64,000 nt of DNA from Marinilactibacillus piezotolerans (GCF_900169305.1 NZ_FWDP01000003.1:248001-312000); one strand, 5' to 3'; counted from the first letter of the stretch, positions 49,619-59,258 are shown. Notes: generated from the letters alone by a model not told the origin. Made by a program: numbers and translations.

Positions 49619-50332
49619 TTGAAAAAAATATTAGTAGTTGATGATGAAAAGCCGATTTCAGATATCGTTAAATTTAATCTCGAAAAAGAAGGATTTGAAG
49701 TTGTTACGGCTTATGACGGGGAAGAAGCCGTCGCAAAAGTAGAAGAACATACACCTGACTTGATTGTACTGGATCTGATGCTTCCCAAAATGGATGGACT
49801 TGAAGTCTGCCGGGAAGTCCGTCGTACCCACGATATTCCGATTATAATGGTCACCGCTAAAGATCAGGAAATTGATAAAGTACTAGGGTTAGAATTAGGG
49901 GCAGATGACTATGTAACAAAACCTTTCTCTAATCGCGAACTTGTTGCACGGGTAAAAGCCAATCTAAGACGTCAAACGACTGCACAAACGGCAGAACCGG
50001 AAAAACCTGAGAATAATGATATTGAAGTTGGGGACTTAGTTGTACACCCTGATGCCTATATCGTTTCTAAACGAGGCAGTACCATTGAGCTGACTCACCG
50101 CGAATTCGAATTGCTGCACTACCTGGCAAGACATATTGGGCAAGTCATGACTCGTGAACATTTACTAGAAACTGTCTGGGGCTACGATTATTTTGGAGAT
50201 GTTCGTACAGTCGATGTAACCGTCAGACGATTACGTGAAAAAATTGAAGATAACCCCAGCCATCCGAACTTTTTAGTCACAAGACGCGGAGTAGGGTATT
50301 ATTTGAGGAATCCTGAACAACAGGAGAAGTAA
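49619..50332 (+). CDS. walR: response regulator WalR (YycF/VicR)
   Basis: 237 residues, OmpR family. Receiver domain with [10 protein letters not shown], phospho-Asp 52 in VLDLMLP, Lys in TKPF. The C-terminal winged helix has [21 protein letters not shown]. It controls autolysins and wall metabolism and is usually essential. TTG start at 49619 after GAGGAGG. First gene of the wal operon. Confidence 0.97.
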   Translation: MKKILVVDDEKPISDIVKFNLEKEGFEVVTAYDGEEAVAKVEEHTPDLIVLDLMLPKMDGLEVCREVRRTHDIPIIMVTAKDQEIDKVLGLELGADDYVTKPFSNRELVARVKANLRRQTTAQTAEPEKPENNDIEVGDLVVHPDAYIVSKRGSTIELTHREFELLHYLARHIGQVMTREHLLETVWGYDYFGDVRTVDVTVRRLREKIEDNPSHPNFLVTRRGVGYYLRNPEQQEK

Positions 50333-50338
50333 TTTTAT

Positions 50339-52195
50339 ATGAAAAAAAAGATTCGTTTTTATCAATCGATCAATACAAAAATCGTTTTTATTATTGTTAT
50401 GTTACTGGTGTTCGCCCTGCAAATTATTGGGGCGAATTTTATTACCCAGATTGAACGGCGATTAGTGACGAGTTTTCAAGAAGACCGACAAGCACAGATC
50501 GATTTCCTGGAAAGTACTGTCCAGCCTTACTTGGAAGAATATGAAAATAATGAAGAATCGGAAATTGACCCGCGTGAAGAAATCAATGATTTGTTGTCTG
50601 AATTTTCCGGCAGCGGCATTACAGATTTGCAGGTGATCGACCAAAATATGGTCGTACTCGGCAACAGCGACAGCACTCAGCAAGATACACTGGGGCAGCT
50701 CTCCGATGATACAGACGTCAGAGACGTTCATTTGTCAGGAAATACGCTGGCTATCCAAGTAGAAGACAGCTCTTCTGGAGCCAGAAAGTGGAAGATTGTA
50801 GAACCGGTATATTCTAGTTCAGGAGAAGAGTTTTTAGGGATTATTCTGATGGAAAGCAATATTGAGTCCGTCTATACACAAATTTCTGATATTACCGTAA
50901 TCTTCTTGCAGTCTTCTGCAGTCGCCATCGTGTTATCGCTGATCTTAGCCAATATGGTTTCAAGAGCATTGACGAAACCAATCAAGGAGATGCAGACACA
51001 GACTAGAGCGATTGCTGAAGGAGACTATTCAGGCACTTTAAAAGTCTATGGTGAAGACGAATTAGGACAGCTGGCTTTTTTGATCAATGAGTTGTCTGAT
51101 GAAGTTGCGGAAGCACAAGAATCAATCGATTCAGAGCGCCGCCGCTTGGATAGTGTCTTGACCCATATGACAGATGGTGTCATTGCAACAGACCGCAGAG
51201 GGAAGATCGTGATCGTCAATAATATGGCGGAAACGATGCTGGATGTCACCAACGAAGAAGTGATCGGTAAAAATCTGTTAAAAGTGTTGGATGTAGAAGA
51301 AGATCTGACTCTGCGCAAACTGCTGGAAGAGCAGGAAGATATTCTGATCAATGGGACAAGTGTAGAAGCACCCACTGTTTTGAGAGCCTCTTTTTCACTG
51401 ATTCAAAGAGAAACCGGCTTTATCAGCGGAATCGTTTGCGTGCTGCATGATGTTACAGAACAGGAAAAAATCGAAGCAGAGCGGAAGCAGTTTGTTTCCA
51501 ATGTATCTCATGAGTTGAGAACGCCGCTGACCAGTATGAGAAGTTATATTGAAGCTCTTGCCGATGGTGCTTGGCAAGATCCCGATTTGGCACCGAGATT
51601 CCTTGAAGTTACACAAAATGAAACAGATAGAATGATTCGGATGATTCAGGACTTGCTGCATCTATCTAGAATTGATGCTGGGAAAAGTGAGTTGGAAGTT
51701 GAACTCGTCGATTTAACAGAACTGCTGGATCATGTATTGAATCGATTCGATATGCTGATTCATTCCAGTGATTATGCCGGCAAGAACTACCATATTGAAC
51801 GACATCTGCTCAATACACCGGTTTTCGTAGAATTGGATACCGACCGTATGATGCAAGTGCTGGATAATATTATGAACAACGCTTTAAAATACTCTCCAGA
51901 CGGCGGAACGATTACAGGCAGAATGCGCCAGACAGATCAGTCTGTCATCATTAGTATCACAGACCAGGGAATGGGGATTCCTAAAAATGATCTAGTCAAA
52001 ATCTTTTCCAGATTTTACCGGGTGGATAGAGCTCGTTCTCGCGCAATGGGCGGTAGCGGACTAGGGCTGGCAATCTCCAAAGAGGTTGTTGAGCAGCATG
52101 GCGGCCGCATATGGGCAGACAGTAAAGAAGGAGAAGGAACGACTTTCTATCTATCGCTTCCGTACATTCCGTTTGAGGAGGATGAGTGGTCATGA
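50339..52195 (+). CDS. walK: sensor histidine kinase WalK (YycG/VicK)
   Basis: 618 residues. Membrane helix (about 14-36), extracellular sensing domain (37-180), second helix (about 182-205), HAMP, PAS, HisKA with phospho-His 391 in NVSHELRTPLTSM, and HATPase (N, G1 and G2 boxes near DQGMGIPKNDL and GGSGLGLAI). The two-helix form with a full extracellular domain differs from the one-helix streptococcal VicK. It starts six bases after walR. Confidence 0.97.
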   Translation: MKKKIRFYQSINTKIVFIIVMLLVFALQIIGANFITQIERRLVTSFQEDRQAQIDFLESTVQPYLEEYENNEESEIDPREEINDLLSEFSGSGITDLQVIDQNMVVLGNSDSTQQDTLGQLSDDTDVRDVHLSGNTLAIQVEDSSSGARKWKIVEPVYSSSGEEFLGIILMESNIESVYTQISDITVIFLQSSAVAIVLSLILANMVSRALTKPIKEMQTQTRAIAEGDYSGTLKVYGEDELGQLAFLINELSDEVAEAQESIDSERRRLDSVLTHMTDGVIATDRRGKIVIVNNMAETMLDVTNEEVIGKNLLKVLDVEEDLTLRKLLEEQEDILINGTSVEAPTVLRASFSLIQRETGFISGIVCVLHDVTEQEKIEAERKQFVSNVSHELRTPLTSMRSYIEALADGAWQDPDLAPRFLEVTQNETDRMIRMIQDLLHLSRIDAGKSELEVELVDLTELLDHVLNRFDMLIHSSDYAGKNYHIERHLLNTPVFVELDTDRMMQVLDNIMNNALKYSPDGGTITGRMRQTDQSVIISITDQGMGIPKNDLVKIFSRFYRVDRARSRAMGGSGLGLAISKEVVEQHGGRIWADSKEGEGTTFYLSLPYIPFEEDEWS

Positions 52196-53508
52196 CATGG
52201 ACGCATATAAAACATTTCTTGCTGGGTGTTCTGATCGTTTTGAGCCTTTTCTTAAGCTTCAGTCTTTTGACTGCGGGCAGTCAGCGAGATGAACAAGCCT
52301 CTACGGGAAACAATTCGACACCTTCTCTGGTTGCTGATCGGACGATTTCTGAAGTCTTTTCTCCGCAGCAGATTGTCATCCATGAAGCTTACGAGAATCC
52401 TTTAATTGCTTCTTTACAAGACAGCAGAGCATTAATTGAACGCACATACGAAAACATTACCTATGAAGAAGTCCAAGAACCGGAAACGTTTACACGAGAA
52501 GAATATCAGCAAGCTGTGGCAGAAGATTCATGGGTAGAATTTGTCTACGATGGTCAGATTCCGTTCGGATTATTCGAAAACGGATTTGAAAATCTGCCTT
52601 CTGATTATGAAAATAGAACTTTCAACAAAATATTGTTCAATCTTGAAAATGAGCAGCAAGTCTTGTTTTATAATTCATCTGATGAAGTCATTTATAGAGT
52701 AGGACAAGTCAATTATGTAGAGAATGTGATTGATGAGTTTAGAGGATCAGAGACCATTCAATATACTGAAGCGGCTTCTCTGGAACTTGCACAAATTGTT
52801 TATGTTCCTAGAGAAGAAGTGGTTGTTCCTTATCGAAACTATGTCGTTCGTCAGTTGCCGGATGTGTTCTATATTGATCTGTTATTTGAAGAAACGCCGG
52901 AAGTAGAGCGAAGAGTGACTGGAGAAACCCGTATATATAATGACTTGAGAACAAAAGTCGAGGTCAACGACCTTACAAATGTATTGACTTATGAACGCCA
53001 AAGAGCAAATTCAGGACAACTGACATTAAGTGAACGACTATTGAACAGCTATCAAGAGTTAAGACAAGTCGAAAACTGGACAGATCGGTCCCAGTACCAG
53101 TCTTATAATGCTGCTACAAATTATGTCGTGTTTCAGCGATATCTGGATGGATTACCGGTCTTCAGTTCTCAACAGCTGGAATCAACCGTACGGGTCAGAG
53201 TAGGGGCTAATGGAAGAAGAAACCTGCGTATTCCGCTTCAAATTATCCAAACACCGATTTCTTTACCGGGCTACGAACAAAAAACATTACCGAGTGGACT
53301 GGCAATTGCTGATCAGTTAGAAGCTGCGGGTGTCGCCCTTTCTACTGTAGATGAGTTGAAGGTAGGCCTAACATGGGAAGAAAGTGAAGAAGACGAGCGA
53401 GTCATTCATTTTGAACCAGATTGGTATGTCAGTGTAGAAGAAGACGAAAGTGTATACGAAATCGGACGTTTTCTAGAGTTGCAGGAGGATTCGCTGAATG
53501 GACTTTAA
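52192..53508 (+). CDS. yycH: WalK regulator YycH
   Basis: About 438 residues from the ATG at 52192, overlapping the walK stop (ATGA); a GTG two codons earlier is too close to GAGGAGG. One N-terminal membrane helix and a large extracellular domain. With YycI it binds WalK at the membrane and modulates its activity in Bacillus. The sequence is diverged, as usual for this family. Confidence 0.88.
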   Translation: MTWTHIKHFLLGVLIVLSLFLSFSLLTAGSQRDEQASTGNNSTPSLVADRTISEVFSPQQIVIHEAYENPLIASLQDSRALIERTYENITYEEVQEPETFTREEYQQAVAEDSWVEFVYDGQIPFGLFENGFENLPSDYENRTFNKILFNLENEQQVLFYNSSDEVIYRVGQVNYVENVIDEFRGSETIQYTEAASLELAQIVYVPREEVVVPYRNYVVRQLPDVFYIDLLFEETPEVERRVTGETRIYNDLRTKVEVNDLTNVLTYERQRANSGQLTLSERLLNSYQELRQVENWTDRSQYQSYNAATNYVVFQRYLDGLPVFSSQQLESTVRVRVGANGRRNLRIPLQIIQTPISLPGYEQKTLPSGLAIADQLEAAGVALSTVDELKVGLTWEESEEDERVIHFEPDWYVSVEEDESVYEIGRFLELQEDSLNGL

Positions 53509-54412
53509 AAAAATTGAAAATATCTTTTTAATCGCCTTTACACTGCTGAATATTTACCTGCTGGTTGGATATATTAACCGCTCTGAGACACAGTATGCTT
53601 CAACGACTTCTGACCAAGTCAACTATATCCGTCAGATGCAGGAAGCCGGTATTGATTTACCAGATTTTCCGGAAGCACGAGATGAAGTTACGTACGTTCA
53701 AGCGAATACCAATATATTGTTAGAAGAGAATGTGGATACGTTAGAAAATCAGGTTGGTTCCATTGGACCTGATGGAACTTTATACACAAGTATATTGGCC
53801 GACACCATTGAGCTGGAAGGAGATCCAGAGTCTGGATTCACAGATGCTGATTTTACGAAACTAAATGAATTTATCAATAGTTCTGCTGTTTTATTCGGAG
53901 ATCAGTATGAATTTTTGAGATTTGATCGTACAAATAATGTGTTTATTTATAGTCAGTCAGTAGATGGCGTACTCGTTGCAGATGGAACCTCAGAAATTTC
54001 TCTGATTTATGGTAGTAACGGCGGTATCATTTCTTATCAGCAGACCTATGCAGGTCCTATGGAAGAACGAGGAGCGGCTCAGGAAATTATATCTGCACAA
54101 AGAGCCGTTGAGATCCTGTTCCGGAACAGAGAGATCTCTTCAAATGCAGAGGTCAAGACACCGATTCTGACGTATCAGCGAACACTGAATTTAGAAGAGT
54201 TGAGTATATATGGACCAGTATGGCTCGTACCTGTAATAGAAAGCGGCACTGAAGAGGTATTGAGAGTAGATGCGACCAACGAGAGCGGTATAATTCTGCA
54301 AGCTCCTGCCGATCCTACCGAACCAACAGAAGAAGAGCCGACAGACCAATCAGACACAGAGGAAACGGAAGAGACAGAGTCAACAACAGAAGAAGAACCC
54401 GCTGCAGAGTAG
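53498..54412 (+). CDS. yycI: WalK regulator YycI
   Basis: 304 residues. One N-terminal helix (about 7-25), a YycI extracellular domain (to about 260) and an acidic Glu/Thr-rich low-complexity tail of about 35 residues. It overlaps yycH by 11 bp with GCAGGAGG inside yycH. The tail is longer than I expect for the family. Confidence 0.88.
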   Translation: MDFKKIENIFLIAFTLLNIYLLVGYINRSETQYASTTSDQVNYIRQMQEAGIDLPDFPEARDEVTYVQANTNILLEENVDTLENQVGSIGPDGTLYTSILADTIELEGDPESGFTDADFTKLNEFINSSAVLFGDQYEFLRFDRTNNVFIYSQSVDGVLVADGTSEISLIYGSNGGIISYQQTYAGPMEERGAAQEIISAQRAVEILFRNREISSNAEVKTPILTYQRTLNLEELSIYGPVWLVPVIESGTEEVLRVDATNESGIILQAPADPTEPTEEEPTDQSDTEETEETESTTEEEPAAE

Positions 54413-54440
54413 TTCCTCTAATCATAGCAGTTAGAAGTAG

Positions 54441-54475
54441 AGAAGCCGTTTAACATTCGTTGAACGGCTTCTTGA
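54441..54475 (+). terminator. hairpin between yycI and walJ
   Basis: AGAAGCCGTTTAAC pairs with GTTGAACGGCTTCT (one G-U), with a short T-rich tail. A promoter-like TTGATT (54472-54477), 18 bp, TAAGAT (54496-54501) follows, so walJ may be partly separate. Confidence 0.65.
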
Positions 54476-54535
54476 TTTAGATGCTGTATTTGTTGTAAGA
54501 TAGACTGTGATTATGGACGGGAGAGGAACATTGAA

Positions 54536-55348
54536 ATGTTAGAAGTGGATCAGACTGGGCTTAGGATCAGCGTGCTGGCCAGCGGAAGCACAGGCAATAT
54601 CACCTATATTGAATCAGACAAAGTAAAGTTATTGGTAGATTGTGGATTCAGCGGTAAAAAAGCAGTGGAACTTCTGCAGCAGATCGACCGTCGACCAGAA
54701 GACTTGAATGCCATTCTAGTAACACACGAACACAGCGATCATATCAAAGGCGTCGGTATTATGGCACGTAAATATGAACTGGATGTCTACGCAAATCAGA
54801 ATACATGGAATGCCATGGAGTCCAAACTTGGAAAACTGAAATTGGATCAAAAGCATCATTTTGATTTGGATCATACAATGACGATCGGCGATATCGATGT
54901 GTCCAGCTTTGGAGTTTCACACGATGCTGTGGATCCGCAGTTTTATACTTTTCAAAAAAATGACAAGCGATTTGTGATGTTGACCGATACAGGATATGTC
55001 AGTGATAAAATGCGTGAATATGTTAAAAATGCTGATGCTTATCTGTTTGAAAGCAATCATGACTTGAGCATGCTGAGAATGGGCCGTTATCCATGGTCAC
55101 TGAAACAGCGAATCATTGGAGACAAAGGACATCTGTCTAATGAAGACGGCGCACTGGCATTAGCTGAAATCGTAGGAGACAGAACGAAAAGAGTTTATTT
55201 AGGACACTTAAGTAAAGAAAATAACGTAAAAGAAATTGCATATTCTACAGTAGAAGAAATACTGATGCAAAAAGATACCGGTGTAAATCATACGTATCGC
55301 CTGTATGATACAGACCCTATAGAAGCTGCACCCTTATTTCATTTATAG
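54536..55348 (+). CDS. walJ: metallo-beta-lactamase-fold hydrolase WalJ (YycJ)
   Basis: 270 residues, MBL fold with the metal motif THEHSDHIKG (about 61-70) and further ligands in GVSHDA, LTDTGY and LGHLSKENN. Family members are 5'-to-3' exonucleases linked to DNA repair and to coordination of division in Bacillus and streptococci. It follows yycHI as in other Firmicutes but is behind a hairpin. Confidence 0.93.
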   Translation: MLEVDQTGLRISVLASGSTGNITYIESDKVKLLVDCGFSGKKAVELLQQIDRRPEDLNAILVTHEHSDHIKGVGIMARKYELDVYANQNTWNAMESKLGKLKLDQKHHFDLDHTMTIGDIDVSSFGVSHDAVDPQFYTFQKNDKRFVMLTDTGYVSDKMREYVKNADAYLFESNHDLSMLRMGRYPWSLKQRIIGDKGHLSNEDGALALAEIVGDRTKRVYLGHLSKENNVKEIAYSTVEEILMQKDTGVNHTYRLYDTDPIEAAPLFHL

Positions 55349-55355
55349 TCAGATG

Positions 55356-55395
55356 AAAAGCATGGATCCCTATTATGAGGATTCATGCTTTTTTG
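55356..55395 (+). terminator. terminator of the wal cluster
   Basis: AAAAGCATGGATCC pairs with GGATTCATGCTTTT (one G-T), followed by TTG. Confidence 0.8.
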
Positions 55396-55473
55396 TTAGA
55401 CTTCTAGATTAGACCAATATATGATAAAATGATTAAAATTATCATCAACACATAAAAGGGAGTCGTGAAAAGA

Positions 55474-56820
55474 ATGACCGCCAAGCAGTATATTGAAACA
55501 GTATTGAACGAGGTAAAAGAAAAACATGCGGGTAAAACAGAATTCATCCAAGCTATAGAAGAGTTTTTACCAACACTTGAAGCTTATCTAGAAGATCACA
55601 CAGAGATCATTGAACATAATCTGTTATCCTTGATCGTTGAACCAGAGCGATTAATCCAATTTCGCGTACCATGGCAAGATGATGAAGGTCACTGGCAAGT
55701 CAATCGTGCTTACCGAGTCCAATATAATTCAGCCATCGGACCCTATAAAGGCGGATTGCGATTCCATCCTTCAACCAATGAGAGTATTGTCCGTTTCTTA
55801 GGATTCGAGCAAATCTTCAAAAACAGTCTGACAGGATTGCCGATCGGCGGCGGAAAGGGCGGCAGTGATTTTGATCCTAAAGGCAAATCTGATGCAGAAG
55901 TTATGCGGTTCTGTCAAAGCTTCATGACTGAGTTTCAGAAGCACATTGGACCTGATATCGATGTACCGGCGGGAGACATTGGTGTGGGCGGCAGAGAAAT
56001 CGGCTACTTGTTTGGTCAATATAAGCGGATCAATGGCTTTGCAGCTGGAGTATTAACGGGTAAACCGGTGAGTTCATGGGGCAGCTTAGCGCGTACAGAA
56101 GCTACGGGATACGGGCTAGTTTATTTTGTGGAGAACGCACTAGAAGACAGAAATGAAACATTTGAAGATAAAACGGTTGTCGTGTCTGGAAGCGGGAATG
56201 TATCCATCTATGCAATTGAGAAAGCACAGGAGCTGGGTGCAAAAGTGGTTACCTGTTCTGACTCTTCAGGATATATTTATGATGCAGAAGGGATCGACTT
56301 GGCTCTTGTGAAAGAAATCAAAGAAATTCGTCGCGGCCGCATCAAAGAGTATCTTGAGCAGCATCCAAATGCTGTATACGTCGAGGGAGAATCAGTCTGG
56401 TCGCTTAAAGAAGCATATGACATAGCACTGCCTTGTGCTACTCAAAATGAAATCGATGCAGAACTGGCACAGCAAGTGATTGCATCAGGAGCAAAAATCG
56501 TAGCTGAAGGTGCCAATATGCCTTCAGATAAAGCAGCGATTGACCTTTATAAAGAGCATGGTGTACTGCACTGCCCAGGAAAAGCAGCAAATGCCGGCGG
56601 AGTAGCTGTTTCTGCTCTAGAAATGGCACAAAACTCTGCACGACTGGCATGGTCATTTGAAAGAGTAGACAATGAATTAAAAGATATTATGAAAAATATT
56701 TATTATACCTGCAGTAAAACAGCTGAGACTTACGCTGAAAAAGATGACTTGATGTCTGGTGCCAATATTGCCGGATTTGACCGCGTTGTTCAGACAATGT
56801 TATCACAAGGGTTAGTCTAA
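55474..56820 (+). CDS. gdhA: NADP-specific glutamate dehydrogenase
   Basis: 448 residues from the ATG at 55474; a GTG three codons earlier is only two bases from the GGGAG site. It aminates 2-oxoglutarate to glutamate. Signatures: PYKGGLRFHPS, the catalytic Lys in GLPIGGGKGGSDFDPKG, VPAGDIGVGGREIG and the NADP-fold VVSGSGNVSIYA. It is the hexameric ~450-residue type. A promoter-like TTAGAC (55396-55401), 18 bp, TATGAT (55420-55425) precedes it. It splits the usual walJ-htrA neighbourhood. Confidence 0.95.
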   Translation: MTAKQYIETVLNEVKEKHAGKTEFIQAIEEFLPTLEAYLEDHTEIIEHNLLSLIVEPERLIQFRVPWQDDEGHWQVNRAYRVQYNSAIGPYKGGLRFHPSTNESIVRFLGFEQIFKNSLTGLPIGGGKGGSDFDPKGKSDAEVMRFCQSFMTEFQKHIGPDIDVPAGDIGVGGREIGYLFGQYKRINGFAAGVLTGKPVSSWGSLARTEATGYGLVYFVENALEDRNETFEDKTVVVSGSGNVSIYAIEKAQELGAKVVTCSDSSGYIYDAEGIDLALVKEIKEIRRGRIKEYLEQHPNAVYVEGESVWSLKEAYDIALPCATQNEIDAELAQQVIASGAKIVAEGANMPSDKAAIDLYKEHGVLHCPGKAANAGGVAVSALEMAQNSARLAWSFERVDNELKDIMKNIYYTCSKTAETYAEKDDLMSGANIAGFDRVVQTMLSQGLV

Positions 56821-56844
56821 AAAGTCCGTTTACTGAGCTTGTTT

Positions 56845-56896
56845 AAGACTGTCTATCCAGATCATTTTTTATGAAAAGGATAGGCAGTCTTTTTCT
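56845..56896 (+). terminator. terminator of gdhA
   Basis: AAGACTGTCTATCC pairs with GGATAGGCAGTCTT (one G-U) across a 19-nt loop, followed by TTTC. Confidence 0.8.
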
Positions 56897-57085
56897 GTTT
56901 TATTGAAAAAGAAAGAACCTTAACCCGCTTCATAAGCAAAAAAATATAGATTATTCACAATATATGGTAAAATTATGTTGATATAGAGCGATTTATTCAA
57001 CATAAGTTCAAATAAACTTCAAATGAAGATTGTACAATCAATTCATAAGCGATTTATTTTTTATTTTCTGGAAGGGGAATTATAT

Positions 57086-58273
57086 ATGCAAAAATTGAAT
57101 ATAAAAAAATTTATAGCCATCGGATTAGCTTCTACTGTATTAGTAGGGTGCGATGCAGCTACAAATGATAGTGCAACAGAAACAGAGACTGGAAATGTAG
57201 ATGAATCTGGCAATGTGGCTGTTTCTGAAATGAGAGTCGAAACAACGTCGGATGTAACAGAAGCCGTTAGCGAAATAGACGATGCCGTCGTTTCAGTGAT
57301 CAATAAACAGCGAGTAACAACACAAGATCCATGGGGACTTTACGGTGGACAAGGTGAAGCAGAGCTGGAAGAAGAAGAACAATTGCAACAAGTCGGTACA
57401 GGGAGTGGAGCTGTCTATAAAGTAGATGGGGACACTGCGTATGTCTTTACAAACAACCATGTTATTGAAGGATCAGATGCCATTGATGTACTGCTTAAAG
57501 ATGGAACCAGAATAGAAGCACAAGTCGTGGGTGCTGATGTGTGGACGGACCTAGCAGTATTATCGATCAGCTCAGAAAACATAACGAAAGTAGCTGAATT
57601 CGGAGATTCAGAAAGTCTAGTTGTAGGAGAACCGGCAATTGCTCTAGGTTCACCACTAGGAACAAATTTTGCTTCTTCTGTAACGTCAGGAATCGTTTCT
57701 GGTCTAGGAAGAACAGTACCAGTAGATACAAACGGAGACAGCGAATACGACTGGGAAATGACGGCGATCCAGACAGATGCAGCAATTAATCCTGGGAACT
57801 CTGGTGGACCTCTAGTCAATGTGGCCGGACAAGTAGTCGGAATCAACTCAATGAAGATCTCTACTTCTACAGTAGAAGGTATGGGATTTGCAATTCCAAG
57901 TAACGATGCGGTAGATATTATCAATGAATTGGAACAGAATGGTGAAGTTGTCCGTCCAGTCCTTGGAGTTGGCATGGTAGACCTGGCAACTGTATCAGCA
58001 GCACAACAAGACAGTATACTAGGCTTGCCAGAAGATGTCAGCGGTGGAGTGGTCATCGCGCAAGTAACACCAGACAGTGCAGCAGCAGAGGCCGGTTTGC
58101 AGGAGAATGATGTGATTGTATCCTTTAATGGAACAGACATTACCAGCGGAGTACAACTGAGACAACAAATCTACGATACAGAAATCGGGGATGAAGTAGA
58201 AGTTGAATACTATCGAGATGGAACGCTAGAATCCACAACCATTACCATGAGAACGTCAGACGAAAACTTATAA
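57086..58273 (+). CDS. htrA: HtrA/DegP-type serine protease, probable lipoprotein
   Basis: About 395 residues from the ATG at 57086, eight bases after GGAAGGGG. The signal MQKLNIKKFIAIGLASTVLVGC has a lipobox (Cys 22) where homologues have a transmembrane anchor. An acidic linker, the trypsin-like domain with FTNNHVIEG (His), WTDLAVLSI (Asp) and NPGNSGGPLV (Ser), and one PDZ domain (about 300-390) follow. It degrades or refolds damaged exported proteins. In many Firmicutes it ends the wal region, as here after gdhA. Confidence 0.93.
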   Translation: MQKLNIKKFIAIGLASTVLVGCDAATNDSATETETGNVDESGNVAVSEMRVETTSDVTEAVSEIDDAVVSVINKQRVTTQDPWGLYGGQGEAELEEEEQLQQVGTGSGAVYKVDGDTAYVFTNNHVIEGSDAIDVLLKDGTRIEAQVVGADVWTDLAVLSISSENITKVAEFGDSESLVVGEPAIALGSPLGTNFASSVTSGIVSGLGRTVPVDTNGDSEYDWEMTAIQTDAAINPGNSGGPLVNVAGQVVGINSMKISTSTVEGMGFAIPSNDAVDIINELEQNGEVVRPVLGVGMVDLATVSAAQQDSILGLPEDVSGGVVIAQVTPDSAAAEAGLQENDVIVSFNGTDITSGVQLRQQIYDTEIGDEVEVEYYRDGTLESTTITMRTSDENL

Positions 58274-58284
58274 ACCGAATAAGA

Positions 58285-58320
58285 AAGAAGTGCGCTGATA
58301 AACAGTGTGCTTCTTTTTTT
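58285..58320 (+). terminator. terminator of htrA
   Basis: AAGAAGTGCGCTG pairs with CAGTGTGCTTCTT using G-U pairs, followed by TTTTT, 12 bp after the stop. Confidence 0.75.
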
Positions 58321-58643
58321 GTGGATAGAATTGTGCAAAAGTACGAGATATGTGTATAACTCATTTTTTAAGTCCGAAACAACAATCTTTTATTGAAAAT
58401 AAGTTATCCACAGCTGTGAGCTGATATGTGTATAAGATCAATATATGTATAAAGTTTTTGTACACAAATGTTGTTAAATAAGGGTTTAAAAGTATTTTTA
58501 GACATGTGGGTAAAAATAAAAGGGGTGGGGATAACTTTATAAATAAGTACCCGTTTTTAGGATAGATGAATAATGAAAATTGCAGATTAAAGCGAAAATT
58601 ATGGGAACAACGTTGTGGATATGTGGATAACTGTTGTGGATAA
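58320..58643. other. second DnaA-box cluster, downstream of htrA
   Basis: The 441-bp gap between htrA and ohr is packed with DnaA boxes. Perfect TTATNCACA: 58351-58359 (-), 58404-58412 (+), 58427-58435 (-), 58622-58630 (-), 58635-58643 (-). One mismatch: 58320-58328, 58458-58466, 58505-58513, 58526-58534 and 58614-58622. The rest is AT-rich. It lies about 33 kb to the right of dnaA. Confidence 0.88.
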
Positions 58644-58660
58644 ATGTTAATAAGAGTGGA

Positions 58661-58690
58661 AAAAACCACTTGCGTGTATACACAAGTGGT
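58661..58690 (-). terminator. terminator of ohr
   Basis: CCACTTG pairs with CAAGTGG around a self-complementary loop; on the minus strand GGTTTTTTCC follows. Confidence 0.75.
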
Positions 58691-58714
58691 AGATAGATGA
58701 GGTTTGGTTAATGA

Positions 58715-59137
58715 TTATTTTGCGATAGCTTTTTTGGTAACTTCAACGTTTCCTTTAATAGCTCTTGAGTAAGGACATACTTCATTTGCTTTATCGACTA
58801 ATTCTTGTGCTTCTTCTTGAGAAACGCCTTCGATTTCAACAGTCAAGTCGACTGCTAGTCCGAAACCTTCGCCTTGTTTAGCAATACTGACTTCTGCAGT
58901 AACTGCTGAAGTAATTTTTTTCTTAGCTTGACCAGCCACTAATTGAAGTGCGCTGTCGAAACATGCTGAGTATCCAGCAGAAAATAATTGTTCAGGGTTC
59001 GTTTTTCCAGCTTCTCCGCGGCCGCCTAGTCCTTTAGGAACTGTTAGTTCTAAGTCTAAAACGCCGTCAGAAGATTTTACGTGTCCTTGACGTCCTCCAG
59101 TAGCTGTTGATGATGCAGTATATAATGCGTTTGACAT
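58715..59137 (-). CDS. ohr: organic hydroperoxide resistance protein (OsmC/Ohr)
   Basis: 140 residues. A thiol peroxidase that reduces organic hydroperoxides in the cytoplasm. Redox cysteines 59 (SAGYSACFDSAL) and 121 (NEVCPYSRA) are in the Ohr positions, and the N-terminal TASSTATGGRQGHVKSSDG is the Ohr signature. Divergent from ohrR, with an OhrR operator on its promoter. Confidence 0.95.
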   Translation of the reverse strand: MSNALYTASSTATGGRQGHVKSSDGVLDLELTVPKGLGGRGEAGKTNPEQLFSAGYSACFDSALQLVAGQAKKKITSAVTAEVSIAKQGEGFGLAVDLTVEIEGVSQEEAQELVDKANEVCPYSRAIKGNVEVTKKAIAK

Positions 59138-59168
59138 GTTGAATCACCTTTCCTTTTCGTTTATTTAG

Positions 59169-59206
59169 CACAATTTAATTGTACACAACTGAATTAAGCG
59201 TGTCAA
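59169..59206 (-). promoter_or_regulatory. ohr promoter with overlapping OhrR operator
   Basis: On the minus strand TTGACA (59206-59201), a 17-bp spacer and TACAAT (59183-59178). The -10 is part of CACAATTTAATTGTA (59169-59183), close to the TACAATTnAATTGTA site of OhrR in Bacillus, so bound OhrR would block the polymerase. Confidence 0.8.
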
Positions 59207-59258
59207 ACTATATAATCTTTTTTTCGAACTTGTTATAATAGGATATAGGAGTGATAAA

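Noticed and set aside
57415-58140. 241-residue minus-strand open frame opposite htrA
   Set aside because: It is the antisense shadow of the protease and PDZ domains, with no ribosome site and no recognisable domain.
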